Assembly: GCA_910579515.1 (NCBI GenBank)
Contig: CAJTUV010000001.1
Location: 155,544-219,543 of the forward strand
Direction of reading: 5' to 3'
Length of the DNA stretch: 64,000 nt
DNA from: an uncultured Hungatella sp.
Lineage (GTDB): Bacteria; Bacillota; Clostridia; Lachnospirales; Lachnospiraceae
This document shows, in pieces, positions 8,575 through 17,503 of this stretch. Under the pieces are notes generated by a model. It had not been told where the DNA came from. It ran no database searches and saw only the letters and a program-made list of their open reading frames with translations. Made by a program: the position numbers and the translations under genes. Positions within the stretch are counted from its first letter, which is position 1. Each line of letters starts with the position of its first letter.

Positions 8575-10071
8575 ATGTTAGAAAAAATTGACTTATCGAA
8601 AAAGGTAAACAAGGAAACGTACAAAAAGGTTGTGGAGGAGGAAGGCGCCAGGTTAGGGCTGCTTCAGAGAGAATGTAAGGCAGCGGGGATTCCGGTGATG
8701 ATCGTGTTTGACGGCATGGGGGCTGCCGGAAAAGGGGTGCAGATTAACCGATTGATTCAGGCTCTGGACCCAAGAGGATTCTCTGTGTATGCCAGCAATT
8801 CTTCCAATGAAGAGGCGAAGATGAGGCCGTTTCTGTGGCAGTTCTGGACTCAGATTCCGGCCAAGGGCAGAATCACCATTTTTGACAAGAGCTGGTATCA
8901 GAGCGTACAAAAGGACAGATTTGACGGTTTGACCAAGGAAAAAGATCTTCAGGGAGCATATCAGGATATCATGTCTTTTGAAAAGCAGCTTACCGACGAC
9001 GGAATGGTAATCATTAAGCTGTTCCTCCATATTTCCCAGGAAGAGCAGAAGAAGCGGTGCAAAAAGTTAAGTGATTCCAAAGAGACTGCCTGGCGTGTGG
9101 CCAAGCAGGACTGGAAGAGAAATAAAGAATACGACGAGTATCTGAAGATTAACGAAGAGATGCTGGAGAATACGGACACGGAGTATGCGCCATGGACCAT
9201 CATTGAGGCCACAGACAAGGATTATGCGGCTATGAAGATTCTGACCACCGTGACCACCAGACTTGCCTATGAGTTAGAGCGCAGAAAAGAGAAAAAAGAG
9301 AAAACGAAAGCCCAGGCCGTGAGACCGTCAGAGCGTTTCCACAATGGGGTCCTTTCTGGAGTGGATTTGTCAAAATCTCTTACAAAGGAACAGTATAAAA
9401 AAGAGTTAAGTAAACTTCAGAAAAAGCTGGATACCCTTCACAGCGAGCTGTACCGCCTCCGTATTCCGGTAGTATTGGGATTTGAGGGATGGGATGCAGG
9501 CGGAAAGGGCGGAGCCATTAAACGCCTCACCAGCCATTTAGACCCAAGAGGCTATCAGGTAAATCCTACGGCTTCTCCCAATGATATTGAGAAGGTTCAC
9601 CATTATCTGTGGCGTTTCTGGAATAATATGCCGAAAGCCGGACATGTGGCGATCTTTGACAGAACCTGGTATGGCAGGGTGATGGTAGAGAGAATCGAGG
9701 GCTTTTGTACAGAAGAAGAGTGGAAGCGGGCTTATCAGGAGATTAATGAGATGGAATCCCATCTGGCAAACTTTGGCGCCGTAGTCTTAAAATTCTGGCT
9801 CCACATTGACAAAGATGAGCAGGAGAGGCGATTTAAGGAGCGTATGGAAATTCCTGAAAAACAGTGGAAGATTACAGATGAGGACTGGAGAAACAGGGAA
9901 AAATGGGATCAGTATGAGGAAGCGGTAGACGAGATGCTGGTGCGCACTTCCACCACCTACGCGCCCTGGATCGTAGTGGAAGGAAATAATAAATATTACG
10001 CCAGAGTAAAGGTATTAAAGACCGTTGTGGAAGCTCTGGAAAAGAAAATCGAGGAAGTAAAGAAATCATAA
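8575..10071 (+). CDS. pap: Polyphosphate:AMP phosphotransferase (two PPK2 domains)
   Basis: 498 residues made of two tandem PPK2 domains (about 10-240 and 262-495). Each has a Walker A-like loop (FDGMGAAGKG in the first, FEGWDAGGKG in the second) and a Walker B-like IFD(K/R)xWY element. The double-domain form is typical of class II PPK2 enzymes that use inorganic polyphosphate to phosphorylate AMP to ADP. The first domain deviates from the consensus at the P-loop and lid (WYQSV in place of WYGRV), as is common for the non-catalytic copy. AAGGAGGAGAAGG precedes ATG 8575. It has its own leader region; a TATACT at 8502-8507 is a possible -10. Confidence 0.9.
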   Translation: MLEKIDLSKKVNKETYKKVVEEEGARLGLLQRECKAAGIPVMIVFDGMGAAGKGVQINRLIQALDPRGFSVYASNSSNEEAKMRPFLWQFWTQIPAKGRITIFDKSWYQSVQKDRFDGLTKEKDLQGAYQDIMSFEKQLTDDGMVIIKLFLHISQEEQKKRCKKLSDSKETAWRVAKQDWKRNKEYDEYLKINEEMLENTDTEYAPWTIIEATDKDYAAMKILTTVTTRLAYELERRKEKKEKTKAQAVRPSERFHNGVLSGVDLSKSLTKEQYKKELSKLQKKLDTLHSELYRLRIPVVLGFEGWDAGGKGGAIKRLTSHLDPRGYQVNPTASPNDIEKVHHYLWRFWNNMPKAGHVAIFDRTWYGRVMVERIEGFCTEEEWKRAYQEINEMESHLANFGAVVLKFWLHIDKDEQERRFKERMEIPEKQWKITDEDWRNREKWDQYEEAVDEMLVRTSTTYAPWIVVEGNNKYYARVKVLKTVVEALEKKIEEVKKS

Positions 10072-10086
10072 ACCCCATTGTCCTAC

Positions 10087-10115
10087 TTGCATTTTTTTGG
10101 AAGATGGTGTAAATT
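10087..10115 (+). promoter_or_regulatory. Possible promoter for the VOC protein gene
   Basis: TTGCAT (10087-10092) and TAAATT (10110-10115) are separated by 17 bases. The -10 is a 4/6 match, so support is moderate. Confidence 0.35.
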
Positions 10116-10145
10116 AGATGAAAAACAATGTGGAGGTAAGGGAAC

Positions 10146-10508
10146 ATGGAAGATGCAGCAAAATTATTTGATATGAAGGTGCTTCATGTAGGAATCAACG
10201 CCAAGAACGGCGAGGAAGCTTTGGGATGGGCAGACGAGTTTTTGAAATTCTTTGATCTTCCAATCAAAGATGGCAACAGCTCCGTATTTTCTGGAACTTT
10301 GGTAGAGATTATGAAGGGAAACGGACGGGGAACCATTGGACATATTGCCTTTGGTGTCAATGATGTAGATAAGGCTGTGGAGTATTTTAAGGGCAGAGGC
10401 GTAAACACCATTGAGGAGACCAGAAAAGTAGTGGACGGTAAGACCACATTCGTTTATCTGGACAAAGAGATTGCCGGATTTGCCATTCATTTAAATCTGG
10501 TAAAATAA
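10146..10508 (+). CDS. VOC (glyoxalase/bleomycin-resistance fold) family protein
   Basis: 120 residues. The pattern is that of one VOC module: MKVLHVGINA at the start, GHIAFGVNDVDKAVEYFKGRGV in the middle and FVYLDKEIAGFAIHLN at the end. The sequence resembles the VOC-like domain found fused to KDPG/KHG aldolases in some Clostridia, from memory of that family; no aldolase domain is present here. The reaction is unknown. GGAGGTAAGGG lies upstream of ATG 10146, and the stop overlaps the start of the next gene (TAATG at 10506-10510), so it is co-translated with the FAD enzyme. Confidence 0.7.
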   Translation: MEDAAKLFDMKVLHVGINAKNGEEALGWADEFLKFFDLPIKDGNSSVFSGTLVEIMKGNGRGTIGHIAFGVNDVDKAVEYFKGRGVNTIEETRKVVDGKTTFVYLDKEIAGFAIHLNLVK

Positions 10509-11740
10509 TGAGCAAGGTATTGATTGTGGGCGGCGGCGCGGCTGGAATGGCCGCTGCCATCGCTGCAGCAAAAGGCGGACATAGCGTTCATTTATATGAG
10601 AAAAACGAGAAACTGGGGAAGAAAATTTACATCACCGGAAAAGGGCGATGTAATGTGACCAATGCCTGCGATATGGAAACGTTGCTGCAGAAGGTGGTCA
10701 CCAACCCCCGTTTTTTATATAGCAGTTTTTACGGATTTACCAACCAGGATATGATGGAACTTCTGGAACAAAACGGCTGTCCTTTGAAAGTGGAGAGAGG
10801 AAACCGGGTTTTTCCTGTTTCTGATAAGTCATCCGATGTAATCGCCGCATTGACCAGGCAGATGAAAGCGCTTGGAGTGCAGATTCATCTGCACAGCGAG
10901 GTCAAAGAACTTCTTTTCACAGAAGAACGGTGCAGGGGAATCATACTTATAAAAGGCGGGGAAACCGTACTAGGGGACAAGACCATTATAACCACAGGCG
11001 GCCTTTCCTATCCAACTACCGGTTCCACAGGGGACGGCTATAAATTTGCAAAGGCCTGCGGACATACGATAACAGATCTGTCCCCTGCCTTGGTTCCCTT
11101 TTGCGTCAAAGAAGACTTTATAAGGGATCTTCAGGGCCTATCCTTAAAAAATATTGAAGCGGTTGTGCTGGATGGAAAAAAAGAGCTTTACCGAGAGTTT
11201 GGAGAAATGCTCTTCACTCATTTTGGGGTAAGCGGCCCAGTGCTTTTAAGCGCCAGCAGTTATGTGACAAAACTCCTGAAAAAAAGGCCTTTAAGCCTTT
11301 CCATAGATTTTAAGCCGGCTCTTACAAAAGAGCAGCTGGACGCCAGAATTCTCAGAGATTTTGAAGAAGCCTCTAACAAGCGCTTTAAAAATGCTTTAAG
11401 TCGCTTGTATCCCTCCAAACTGATCCCAGTCATGATAGCCTTAAGCCAGATTTCACCAGACAAGAAGGTAAATGAGATCACAAAACAGGAAAGAAAGAAT
11501 TTAGTGGAGCTGACCAAAGCATTCCCGCTGACCCTGACAGGTCTTCGGGATTACAAAGAGGCGATCATTACTCAGGGCGGCGTCTCTGTAAAGGAGATTC
11601 AGCCGGCCACAATGGAGTCCAAGCTGGTGAAAGACTTGTATTTTGCAGGAGAAGTTCTGGACCTGGACGGGGTCACAGGAGGCTTTAACCTTCAGATTGC
11701 CTGGTCTACAGGATGGGCGGCTGGGAGCCATATCGGATAA
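10508..11740 (+). CDS. FAD-dependent oxidoreductase, HI0933/aminoacetone oxidase family
   Basis: 410 residues. The N-terminus has the dinucleotide-binding GGGAAGMAAAIAA and then GKKIYITGKGRCNVTN, the signature of the HI0933-like flavoproteins; TTGGLSYPTTGSTGDGY and the C-terminal GEVLDLDGVTGGFNLQIAW are also typical. These are often annotated as aminoacetone oxidase-family or NAD(P)/FAD-dependent oxidoreductases, and their physiological substrate is mostly unknown. The start overlaps the VOC stop by one base. cmk follows after 62 bases. The same grouping with cmk and ispH is common in Clostridia. Confidence 0.87.
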   Translation: MSKVLIVGGGAAGMAAAIAAAKGGHSVHLYEKNEKLGKKIYITGKGRCNVTNACDMETLLQKVVTNPRFLYSSFYGFTNQDMMELLEQNGCPLKVERGNRVFPVSDKSSDVIAALTRQMKALGVQIHLHSEVKELLFTEERCRGIILIKGGETVLGDKTIITTGGLSYPTTGSTGDGYKFAKACGHTITDLSPALVPFCVKEDFIRDLQGLSLKNIEAVVLDGKKELYREFGEMLFTHFGVSGPVLLSASSYVTKLLKKRPLSLSIDFKPALTKEQLDARILRDFEEASNKRFKNALSRLYPSKLIPVMIALSQISPDKKVNEITKQERKNLVELTKAFPLTLTGLRDYKEAIITQGGVSVKEIQPATMESKLVKDLYFAGEVLDLDGVTGGFNLQIAWSTGWAAGSHIG

Positions 11741-11802
11741 GGATAAAGTATCTTTGCCAAAGCCCCCTGGAACCAACACCCCCTTTAAGGAGATTACAAA
11801 TC

Positions 11803-12489
11803 ATGCCACAGACATATAATATAGCGATTGACGGTCCGGCCGGAGCCGGAAAAAGTACCATTGCAAAACAGCTCGCCACAAAGCTGGGATTTATTTACGT
11901 GGACACAGGCGCCATGTATCGGGCTATGGCTCTCTACTGTCTGAGAAAAGGAATCGACAAAGAGAACCAGGCGGCGATTGAGGAGGCGTGTAAAGAGATT
12001 ACCATTTCCCTCCAATACGAAGATGGGGCCCAGCAGGTTTTGCTGAACGGGGAGAATGTCTCCGGCCTCATTCGAACCGAAGAAGTAAGCGCCATGACCT
12101 CGGCAATTTCCGTTTACGCAGCAGTGCGTCAGAAATTGTTGGAGCTTCAGCGAGAACTGGCAAGAACCAAAGACGTGATCATGGACGGCAGGGATATTGG
12201 GACCTGCGTTCTTCCAAATGCTCAGACAAAGATTTATCTCACTGCTTCCACTCATGTGCGGGCTTTAAGACGGTATCAGGAACTGATAGAAAAAGGTGAG
12301 ATGTGTAATTTGGAAGAAATTGAGCAAGATATAGAAGAGAGAGACTACAGGGACATGCACAGGGAGATTGCGCCGCTTAAACAGGCTGAGGACGCGGTAC
12401 TCATCGACTCCTCTCAGATGACCATCAGCCAGGTGATTGACGCTATGACAGAGGCGGCCAAAAACCATGGACTAAGAGAAAACAGATAA
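11803..12489 (+). CDS. cmk: (d)CMP kinase
   Basis: 228 residues. Transfers phosphate from ATP to CMP or dCMP in nucleotide salvage. P-loop AIDGPAGAGKST near residue 6, then YVDTGAMYRA and GRDIGTCVLP, which bind the CMP moiety, and an Arg-rich lid (RDYRDMHREIAPLK). AAGGAG precedes ATG 11803; a longer in-frame extension reaching back into the previous gene shows no conserved sequence. It is followed closely by ispH and rpsA, a frequent gene order in this class of bacteria. Confidence 0.94.
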   Translation: MPQTYNIAIDGPAGAGKSTIAKQLATKLGFIYVDTGAMYRAMALYCLRKGIDKENQAAIEEACKEITISLQYEDGAQQVLLNGENVSGLIRTEEVSAMTSAISVYAAVRQKLLELQRELARTKDVIMDGRDIGTCVLPNAQTKIYLTASTHVRALRRYQELIEKGEMCNLEEIEQDIEERDYRDMHREIAPLKQAEDAVLIDSSQMTISQVIDAMTEAAKNHGLRENR

Positions 12490-12511
12490 AATTGGCATAA
12501 GGGAGGAAATG

Positions 12512-13366
12512 ATGGAGGTAATAGTTGCAAAAACGGCAGGCTTTTGTTTTGGAGTTAAGCGGGCTGTGGAGCAGGTTTACCATCAGATTGAGTACGGTAT
12601 AAAACCAATCTATACCCTGGGTCCAATCATTCACAACGAAGAGGTGGTAAGAGATTTAGAAGAAAAAGGCGTGCAGGTACTCCACAGTGAGGACGATTTG
12701 AAAAAACTGAAAGAAGGGACCGTGATTATTCGCTCCCATGGGGTTGGAAAATCGGTATATGACCAGATAAAGGCTCAGGGGCTGGAATTGGTAGACGCTA
12801 CCTGCCCGTTTGTAAAAAAGATTCACCAGATTATGCAGGACCAAAACAAAGAGGGACGCAGAGTGGTGATTATTGGAGATGAAAACCATCCGGAAGTAGT
12901 GGGAATCAAGGGCTGGGGAGACGATAAAACCCTGGTGGTAAAATCGGAAAAACAGCTTGACGGGCTGCCTGTCGAAAAGAGCGAGAAACTGTGTATAGTT
13001 TCCCAAACGACATTTAATTACAATAAATTTAAAGATATAGTTGAAAAATTTTCGAAAAAGGGTTATGATATAATTACTTTAAATACGATTTGCAATGCAA
13101 CACAGGAAAGACAAGTGGAAGCGGAACGTATCGCATCCCAGGTGGAAGCCATGATAGTAATTGGCGGAAAGAGCAGTTCTAACACCCGGAAGCTTTACGA
13201 GATATGCCAAAGGGAATGTAAAAACACTTATTACATTCAGACTCTGGACGATTTGGATCCTGAAAGTGTAAATTCTGTGCGCAGCGTAGGTATTACAGCA
13301 GGGGCTTCGACCCCAAAGAAAATCATTGAGGAGGTTCATACTAATGTCAGAATTAAACGAGTTTGA
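12512..13366 (+). CDS. ispH: 4-hydroxy-3-methylbut-2-enyl diphosphate reductase
   Basis: 284 residues. Last step of the MEP isoprenoid pathway, reducing HMBPP to IPP and DMAPP with a 4Fe-4S cluster. The three cluster cysteines are visible: C12 (AGFCFGV), C98 (ATCPFV) and C194 (TICNAT). ATG 12512 stands five bases after GGAGG; an ATG three bases earlier would be too close. The 3' end overlaps the start of rpsA by 23 bases in another frame. In many Clostridia these two are one fused protein; here they are separate reading frames. Confidence 0.94.
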   Translation: MEVIVAKTAGFCFGVKRAVEQVYHQIEYGIKPIYTLGPIIHNEEVVRDLEEKGVQVLHSEDDLKKLKEGTVIIRSHGVGKSVYDQIKAQGLELVDATCPFVKKIHQIMQDQNKEGRRVVIIGDENHPEVVGIKGWGDDKTLVVKSEKQLDGLPVEKSEKLCIVSQTTFNYNKFKDIVEKFSKKGYDIITLNTICNATQERQVEAERIASQVEAMIVIGGKSSSNTRKLYEICQRECKNTYYIQTLDDLDPESVNSVRSVGITAGASTPKKIIEEVHTNVRIKRV

Positions 13367-14489
13367 ACAAATGTTAGAAGAATCATTAAAAACAATACGT
13401 ACAGGAGAGATTGTCACTGGTAAGGTCATCGACGTGAAAGAAGATGAAATCGTCTTAAATATCGGCTACAAATCTGATGGCATCATTCCTAGAAACGAGT
13501 ATACCAACGAGCCGGGCGTCGACTTGACCAAAGTGGTAAATGTAGGCGATGAGCTGGAGGCTAAGGTCATCAAGGTCAACGACGGAGAAGGTCAGGTCGC
13601 ACTGTCTTATAAGAGACTTGCGGCAGACAGAGGCAACAAAAAATTAGAAGAGGCATTTAACAATCAGGAAGTTTTGACTGCAAAAGTGGTACAGGTTCTG
13701 GACGGCGGCTTAAGCGTTGTGGTAGATGAAGCCAGAGTATTTATTCCTGCCAGCCTGGTTTCCGATACGTATGAGAAGGATTTGACCAAGTATGCAAATA
13801 AAGAGGTTGAATTTGTCATTACTGAGTTTAACCCACGCAAGAGAAGAATTATCGGTAACCGCAAGCAGCTGATGGCGGCCAGAAAGGCTGAGATGCAAAA
13901 AGCCTTATTTGAGCGGATTCAGGTAGGCGACGTAGTAGAAGGCGTTGTAAAGAATGTGACAGATTTTGGCGCGTTCATTGACTTAGGCGGAGCAGACGGT
14001 CTGCTTCACATTTCCGAGATGTCCTGGGGCCGTGTGGAGAATCCAAAGAAGGTGTTTAAGGCAGGAGAGAAACTTACTACCTTGATTAAGGATATTAACG
14101 GAGAAAAGATTGCTCTGAGTTTAAAATTCCCAGATCAGAATCCATGGGCGGATGCAGCGTCTAAGTATGCGGTGGGGAATATTGTTGTCGGTCGTGTGGC
14201 ACGTATGACAGATTTTGGTGCGTTTGTGGAGCTGGAGCCAGGTGTGGATGCTCTGCTTCATGTATCTCAGATTTCCAGAGAGCATGTAGAGAAACCATCT
14301 GACGTACTGTCCATTGGCCAGGAAATCGAAGCCAAGATTGTAGACTTTAACGAGGCGGACAGAAAGATAAGCTTAAGTGTCAAGGCTCTTCAGATTGCGG
14401 ATTCACAGGCAGCCAGAGAAGACGATGCCGATGTGGCGGATGTAGATGTGGAGGCTGTTGCCGCTCAGATGGAGTACGAGACAGAATAA
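13344..14489 (+). CDS. rpsA: Ribosomal protein S1-like, four S1 domains
   Basis: 381 residues with four S1 RNA-binding repeats, starting at about residues 14 (GEIVTGKVIDV), 99 (QEVLTAKVVQV), 190 (GDVVEGVVKNVTDFGAFIDLGG) and 275 (GNIVVGRVARMTDFGAFVEL). The last two are the most canonical. Four repeats is typical of Firmicute S1 homologues as against six in E. coli. It should bind mRNA and aid translation. ATG 13344 has GAGGAGG nine bases upstream, inside the ispH coding sequence, so its expression is coupled to ispH. A strong hairpin terminator follows. Confidence 0.9.
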   Translation: MSELNEFEQMLEESLKTIRTGEIVTGKVIDVKEDEIVLNIGYKSDGIIPRNEYTNEPGVDLTKVVNVGDELEAKVIKVNDGEGQVALSYKRLAADRGNKKLEEAFNNQEVLTAKVVQVLDGGLSVVVDEARVFIPASLVSDTYEKDLTKYANKEVEFVITEFNPRKRRIIGNRKQLMAARKAEMQKALFERIQVGDVVEGVVKNVTDFGAFIDLGGADGLLHISEMSWGRVENPKKVFKAGEKLTTLIKDINGEKIALSLKFPDQNPWADAASKYAVGNIVVGRVARMTDFGAFVELEPGVDALLHVSQISREHVEKPSDVLSIGQEIEAKIVDFNEADRKISLSVKALQIADSQAAREDDADVADVDVEAVAAQMEYETE

Positions 14490-14494
14490 AAATA

Positions 14495-14533
14495 AAAAAG
14501 GCCGGATGACAATTTTTCAGTCATCCGGCTTTT
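14495..14533. terminator. Bidirectional rho-independent terminator
   Basis: GCCGGATGAC (14501-14510) pairs perfectly with GTCATCCGGC (14520-14529) across a 9-base loop. A tract of A residues on the left and TTTT on the right serve both directions, ending rpsA on the plus strand and the chemoreceptor operon on the minus strand. Confidence 0.88.
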
Positions 14534-14550
14534 GGTATAATGATTAAGCT

Positions 14551-15483
14551 TTAGTCTTTGATAATCGGAGGCACCTGAGCCATCAGGTTGTCGATGTCCT
14601 CAAACATGGCGCTTTTGGTAGTTCCAAGACGGCCTGCGCTTGTGATATGTTTTACAACCTCCTGATACTGGACTTTCATCTTATCAAAGAATCCGCACAG
14701 AGCCTCAAGCGCTGTTCTGGAATCGCTGATAACCCCTGTGATCTGGCCATGCACCGAAGTAGCCCCCTCGGCGGCCTGAGTAATCTGATCAAACATCTCA
14801 TAGGTTTCCTGAACCTTATCAAGACTGTATCCCAGAGCTTCTTTTGAGGTGTCTATCCGCTCGCTTAGTCTATCTGTACCTTTCTCAACATCCTTGATAC
14901 CAGAATCCACCTCAGTAGCTAAATCCTTAATTTCATCAGCCAGTTTTTTCACCTCTGTGGCCACTACGGCGAATCCATTTCCCCTTTCGCCGGCTCTGGC
15001 AGCTTCGATCGAGGCGTTGATGGCAAGAATGTTGGTCTCGTCTGCAATAGACACGATTCTGCTCATTCGCTGCTTAATCTGTTCTACAGACTCCTGTAAA
15101 GCCTGAAACGTACTATCCATCTCGCTAAAGTGGTTTTCTACCTCCAGGGAACTGTTTTTTAAGATTTCTACCTCATCCTGGGCCCGACTTACGGATTGCG
15201 CGATTTCCTCTCGTACAGTTACAAACTGTTCGGAGGTTTCCTGAACGCTTACAAAATTTTGTCCCATATCCTCCAGCTTTTTCTGGAAATGGTCTGCTTC
15301 TCCAAGAACATGGTCAAAGGAGCTCCCGATGAGGCTTAATTCTCGCAAGGACTGGACTTCTTTGTTTACCAGGTCAGTGTGATATTGCTTTAAACTGTCG
15401 ATTACATATAGAATCGGATACAAATCTTTTGGAGCATTGGCGTTTTTTCCTGCGCCTTGTCTTTGATCTTTGCGAAACAGCAT
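14551..15483 (-). CDS. Soluble methyl-accepting chemotaxis protein
   Basis: 310 residues without any membrane segment, so a cytoplasmic receptor. Residues ~25-100 are helical; the C-terminal part carries the MCP signalling hairpin with the conserved NILAINASIEAARAGE and GFAVVATEVKKLA tip. It would bind CheW/CheA and modulate motility or another kinase output. The start is placed at the ATG at 15483, six bases after an AGGGGGGAG ribosome site; an in-frame start at 15516 would overlap the upstream gene. It lies 19 bases downstream of a FIST sensor gene in the same operon, so it probably relays what the FIST protein senses. Confidence 0.85.
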   Translation of the reverse strand: MLFRKDQRQGAGKNANAPKDLYPILYVIDSLKQYHTDLVNKEVQSLRELSLIGSSFDHVLGEADHFQKKLEDMGQNFVSVQETSEQFVTVREEIAQSVSRAQDEVEILKNSSLEVENHFSEMDSTFQALQESVEQIKQRMSRIVSIADETNILAINASIEAARAGERGNGFAVVATEVKKLADEIKDLATEVDSGIKDVEKGTDRLSERIDTSKEALGYSLDKVQETYEMFDQITQAAEGATSVHGQITGVISDSRTALEALCGFFDKMKVQYQEVVKHITSAGRLGTTKSAMFEDIDNLMAQVPPIIKD

Positions 15484-15502
15484 GTCGTTTTCTCCCCCCC
15501 TT

Positions 15503-16558
15503 TTATTCAAATACAACGCATGTCATGGATTGATTGACAAACTGATTGTTATAATGTTCTCCATACCCTACCAGACCGGCATGATTTCCTAAAGCTCCCA
15601 TCTCGCCTAAATATTCCTGCATATAACCTGCTTCGCTGAACAGTTTATACCGGAACAGACAGTTGACGGAGAATACTGCGGAACGTCTGGGGAAATCTTG
15701 GCAGATTTTTTGGATGGTAGATCTTACAATGGCTTTATAATCGCCTAACTCCAGAAGACTTAAGACGTCAGAATCATTGACCTGTCTGAAACATGACAGA
15801 GCGTTTCCGCTTACGTCCTTGATGGAAATGATGCAGGTTTCATCCCCATTAATCTTTCCAAAAGGATTTTTAAAAGTCTGGGTTAAAATCTGCTGTTCTG
15901 AAATATGAAGGATATCCTGATACACTTGTCTGGCAGGACGGCCGTTTAAGGACCCCATTTTGTAATTGGCCTTATCCGTATCAGAGGCGATGAAACGGTA
16001 ATTTTCCATTTGACGATAAATGTTTTCTTTGTACGCCTTTACCCGTCCGTTCAGATTCTTTATAAGGGCGAAGGCCACGCCGTCTTCATATACCCTGCCG
16101 TTGGCAGACACCTTGCCGCCGTCGCCGGTTCCGCCGACCAGGGAAATGTTCTGACGCCGCAGAGCTGTATGTATGGTAGTTAATACACAGGCGTCATTTC
16201 CAGAGCAAAAATCAATGCATATGGTGTCCGAATGGGAAGCATTCACCTTTCGCAAATCGTCCTCTAATCTTCGGATATATTTAACTGGCATAAGACTTAC
16301 TTGTTCCAGAACATTGGCAGTGGCATTGACTCCGTCCGTGAAAGCGATTACGCCTACACCATGTTCTGCCACTCTGGTATTATAACACATTCCTATACAA
16401 CCGATGCTTGGTACTTGAGGATAAAGTTTCTCCAATTCCTTAACATGCTCTTCAAACTGGCGGCTGTTTGACATCAGCATAATCAACTGAGGATTCACAA
16501 GCCCCTGTACGGCGGCCTTCAGGTCCCCTTGCTGGCTCATACCAAAAAATTGTCTCAC
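15503..16558 (-). CDS. FIST domain signal-sensing protein
   Basis: 351 residues. The N-terminal part (about 20-200) has the FIST N pattern with IGCIGMCYN and a glycine-rich SLVGGTGDGGKV segment; the C-terminal part (about 215-345) fits FIST_C, with SVNCLFRYKLF and GEMGALGNHAGLVGYGE near the end. FIST proteins are thought to bind small ligands such as amino acids and to feed into chemotaxis or other signal proteins. The start is GTG at 16558 with AGAGG upstream; an ATG six codons later is an alternative. It is the first gene of an operon with a soluble chemoreceptor. Confidence 0.82.
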   Translation of the reverse strand: MRQFFGMSQQGDLKAAVQGLVNPQLIMLMSNSRQFEEHVKELEKLYPQVPSIGCIGMCYNTRVAEHGVGVIAFTDGVNATANVLEQVSLMPVKYIRRLEDDLRKVNASHSDTICIDFCSGNDACVLTTIHTALRRQNISLVGGTGDGGKVSANGRVYEDGVAFALIKNLNGRVKAYKENIYRQMENYRFIASDTDKANYKMGSLNGRPARQVYQDILHISEQQILTQTFKNPFGKINGDETCIISIKDVSGNALSCFRQVNDSDVLSLLELGDYKAIVRSTIQKICQDFPRRSAVFSVNCLFRYKLFSEAGYMQEYLGEMGALGNHAGLVGYGEHYNNQFVNQSMTCVVFE

Positions 16559-16604
16559 TACTACGTTCCTCTCTTCCGCATTTATTCATTAAATATGCAA
16601 AGAT

Positions 16605-16634
16605 ATTATACTTGACAGGGGATAGAGGAGTCAA
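16605..16634 (-). promoter_or_regulatory. Promoter of the FIST-chemoreceptor operon
   Basis: On the minus strand TTGACT (16634-16629) and a perfect TATAAT (16610-16605) are separated by 18 bases, about 47 bases before the GTG start. Confidence 0.65.
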
Positions 16635-16725
16635 GAGCAATCGTTTTGTTTTCTTTACAAAGAGAGGAAATGGTAGTATACTTTCAGAAGAGTCGTGGTT
16701 TTTTAGAGCTGTTGGGAGGGGAGAG

Positions 16726-17490
16726 ATGGAAGCGTATTCGAGCTTTGCTGCGGTTTATGATTCGCTTATGGATAATGTCCCGTATGAGGAGTGGGCGAAA
16801 TATCTTTGTGGATTGTTAAGAGAATATGGTATAAGAGACGGACTGGTTCTGGATTTAGGGTGTGGGACCGGAAATGTGACCCAGGCTTTGGCGCTGCAGG
16901 GATATGACATGATCGGGGTGGATAACTCAGAAGAGATGCTTCAGATTGCGTTGGAGAAGAGAGCGGAGTCAGAGCTTGACATTCTTTATCTTCTTCAGGA
17001 TATGAGAGAGTTTGAACTGTACGGAACTGTGGCGGCAGTCGTCAGCATCTGTGATTCCATGAATTATCTGACACAGTATGAGGACCTGGTTCAAACCCTA
17101 AAATTGGTTAATAATTATCTTGATCCAAAAGGAGTCTTTATTTTTGACTTGAATACCTTGTATAAGTACAAAGAGCTGATTGGAGACAGTACCATTGCGG
17201 AGAGCAGAGAGGAGTGCTGTTTTATCTGGGAAAATGAGTTTGATGAAGAGAGCAGAATCAATGAGTATGATTTAAGCCTGTTTGTTCGAAAAGAGGGGAA
17301 TTTGTACCAGCGGTTTGAGGAGACTCACTATCAGAGAGCTTATACCATAGAGGAGATTTGCCGGGCTGTGTCTGAGGCTGGGATGGAATTGGAGGCGGTG
17401 TATGAGGCGTTTACCAGAGATAAACCAGAGAGAGACAGCGAGAGGATTTATGTGGTGGCAAGAGAAAAGGGAAAATCAAAAGTAGAATGA
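16726..17490 (+). CDS. Class I SAM-dependent methyltransferase
   Basis: 254 residues. Motif I VLDLGCGTGNVTQAL near residue 43 binds S-adenosylmethionine, followed by DMIGVDNSEEML (motif II) and CDSMNYL (motif IV region). The start is ATG 16726 directly after GGGAGGGGAG; an in-frame extension to 16612 has no conserved sequence. The target is unknown; similar small methyltransferases are often found beside hslO in Clostridia. hslO follows after 13 bases and is likely co-transcribed. Confidence 0.85.
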   Translation: MEAYSSFAAVYDSLMDNVPYEEWAKYLCGLLREYGIRDGLVLDLGCGTGNVTQALALQGYDMIGVDNSEEMLQIALEKRAESELDILYLLQDMREFELYGTVAAVVSICDSMNYLTQYEDLVQTLKLVNNYLDPKGVFIFDLNTLYKYKELIGDSTIAESREECCFIWENEFDEESRINEYDLSLFVRKEGNLYQRFEETHYQRAYTIEEICRAVSEAGMELEAVYEAFTRDKPERDSERIYVVAREKGKSKVE

Positions 17491-17503
17491 GAGGAAAAAG
17501 AAG

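Noticed and set aside
13344..13366. Programmed frameshift that would make an IspH-S1 fusion
   Set aside because: rpsA has its own well-spaced AGGAGG and ATG and no slippery heptamer was seen in the overlap.
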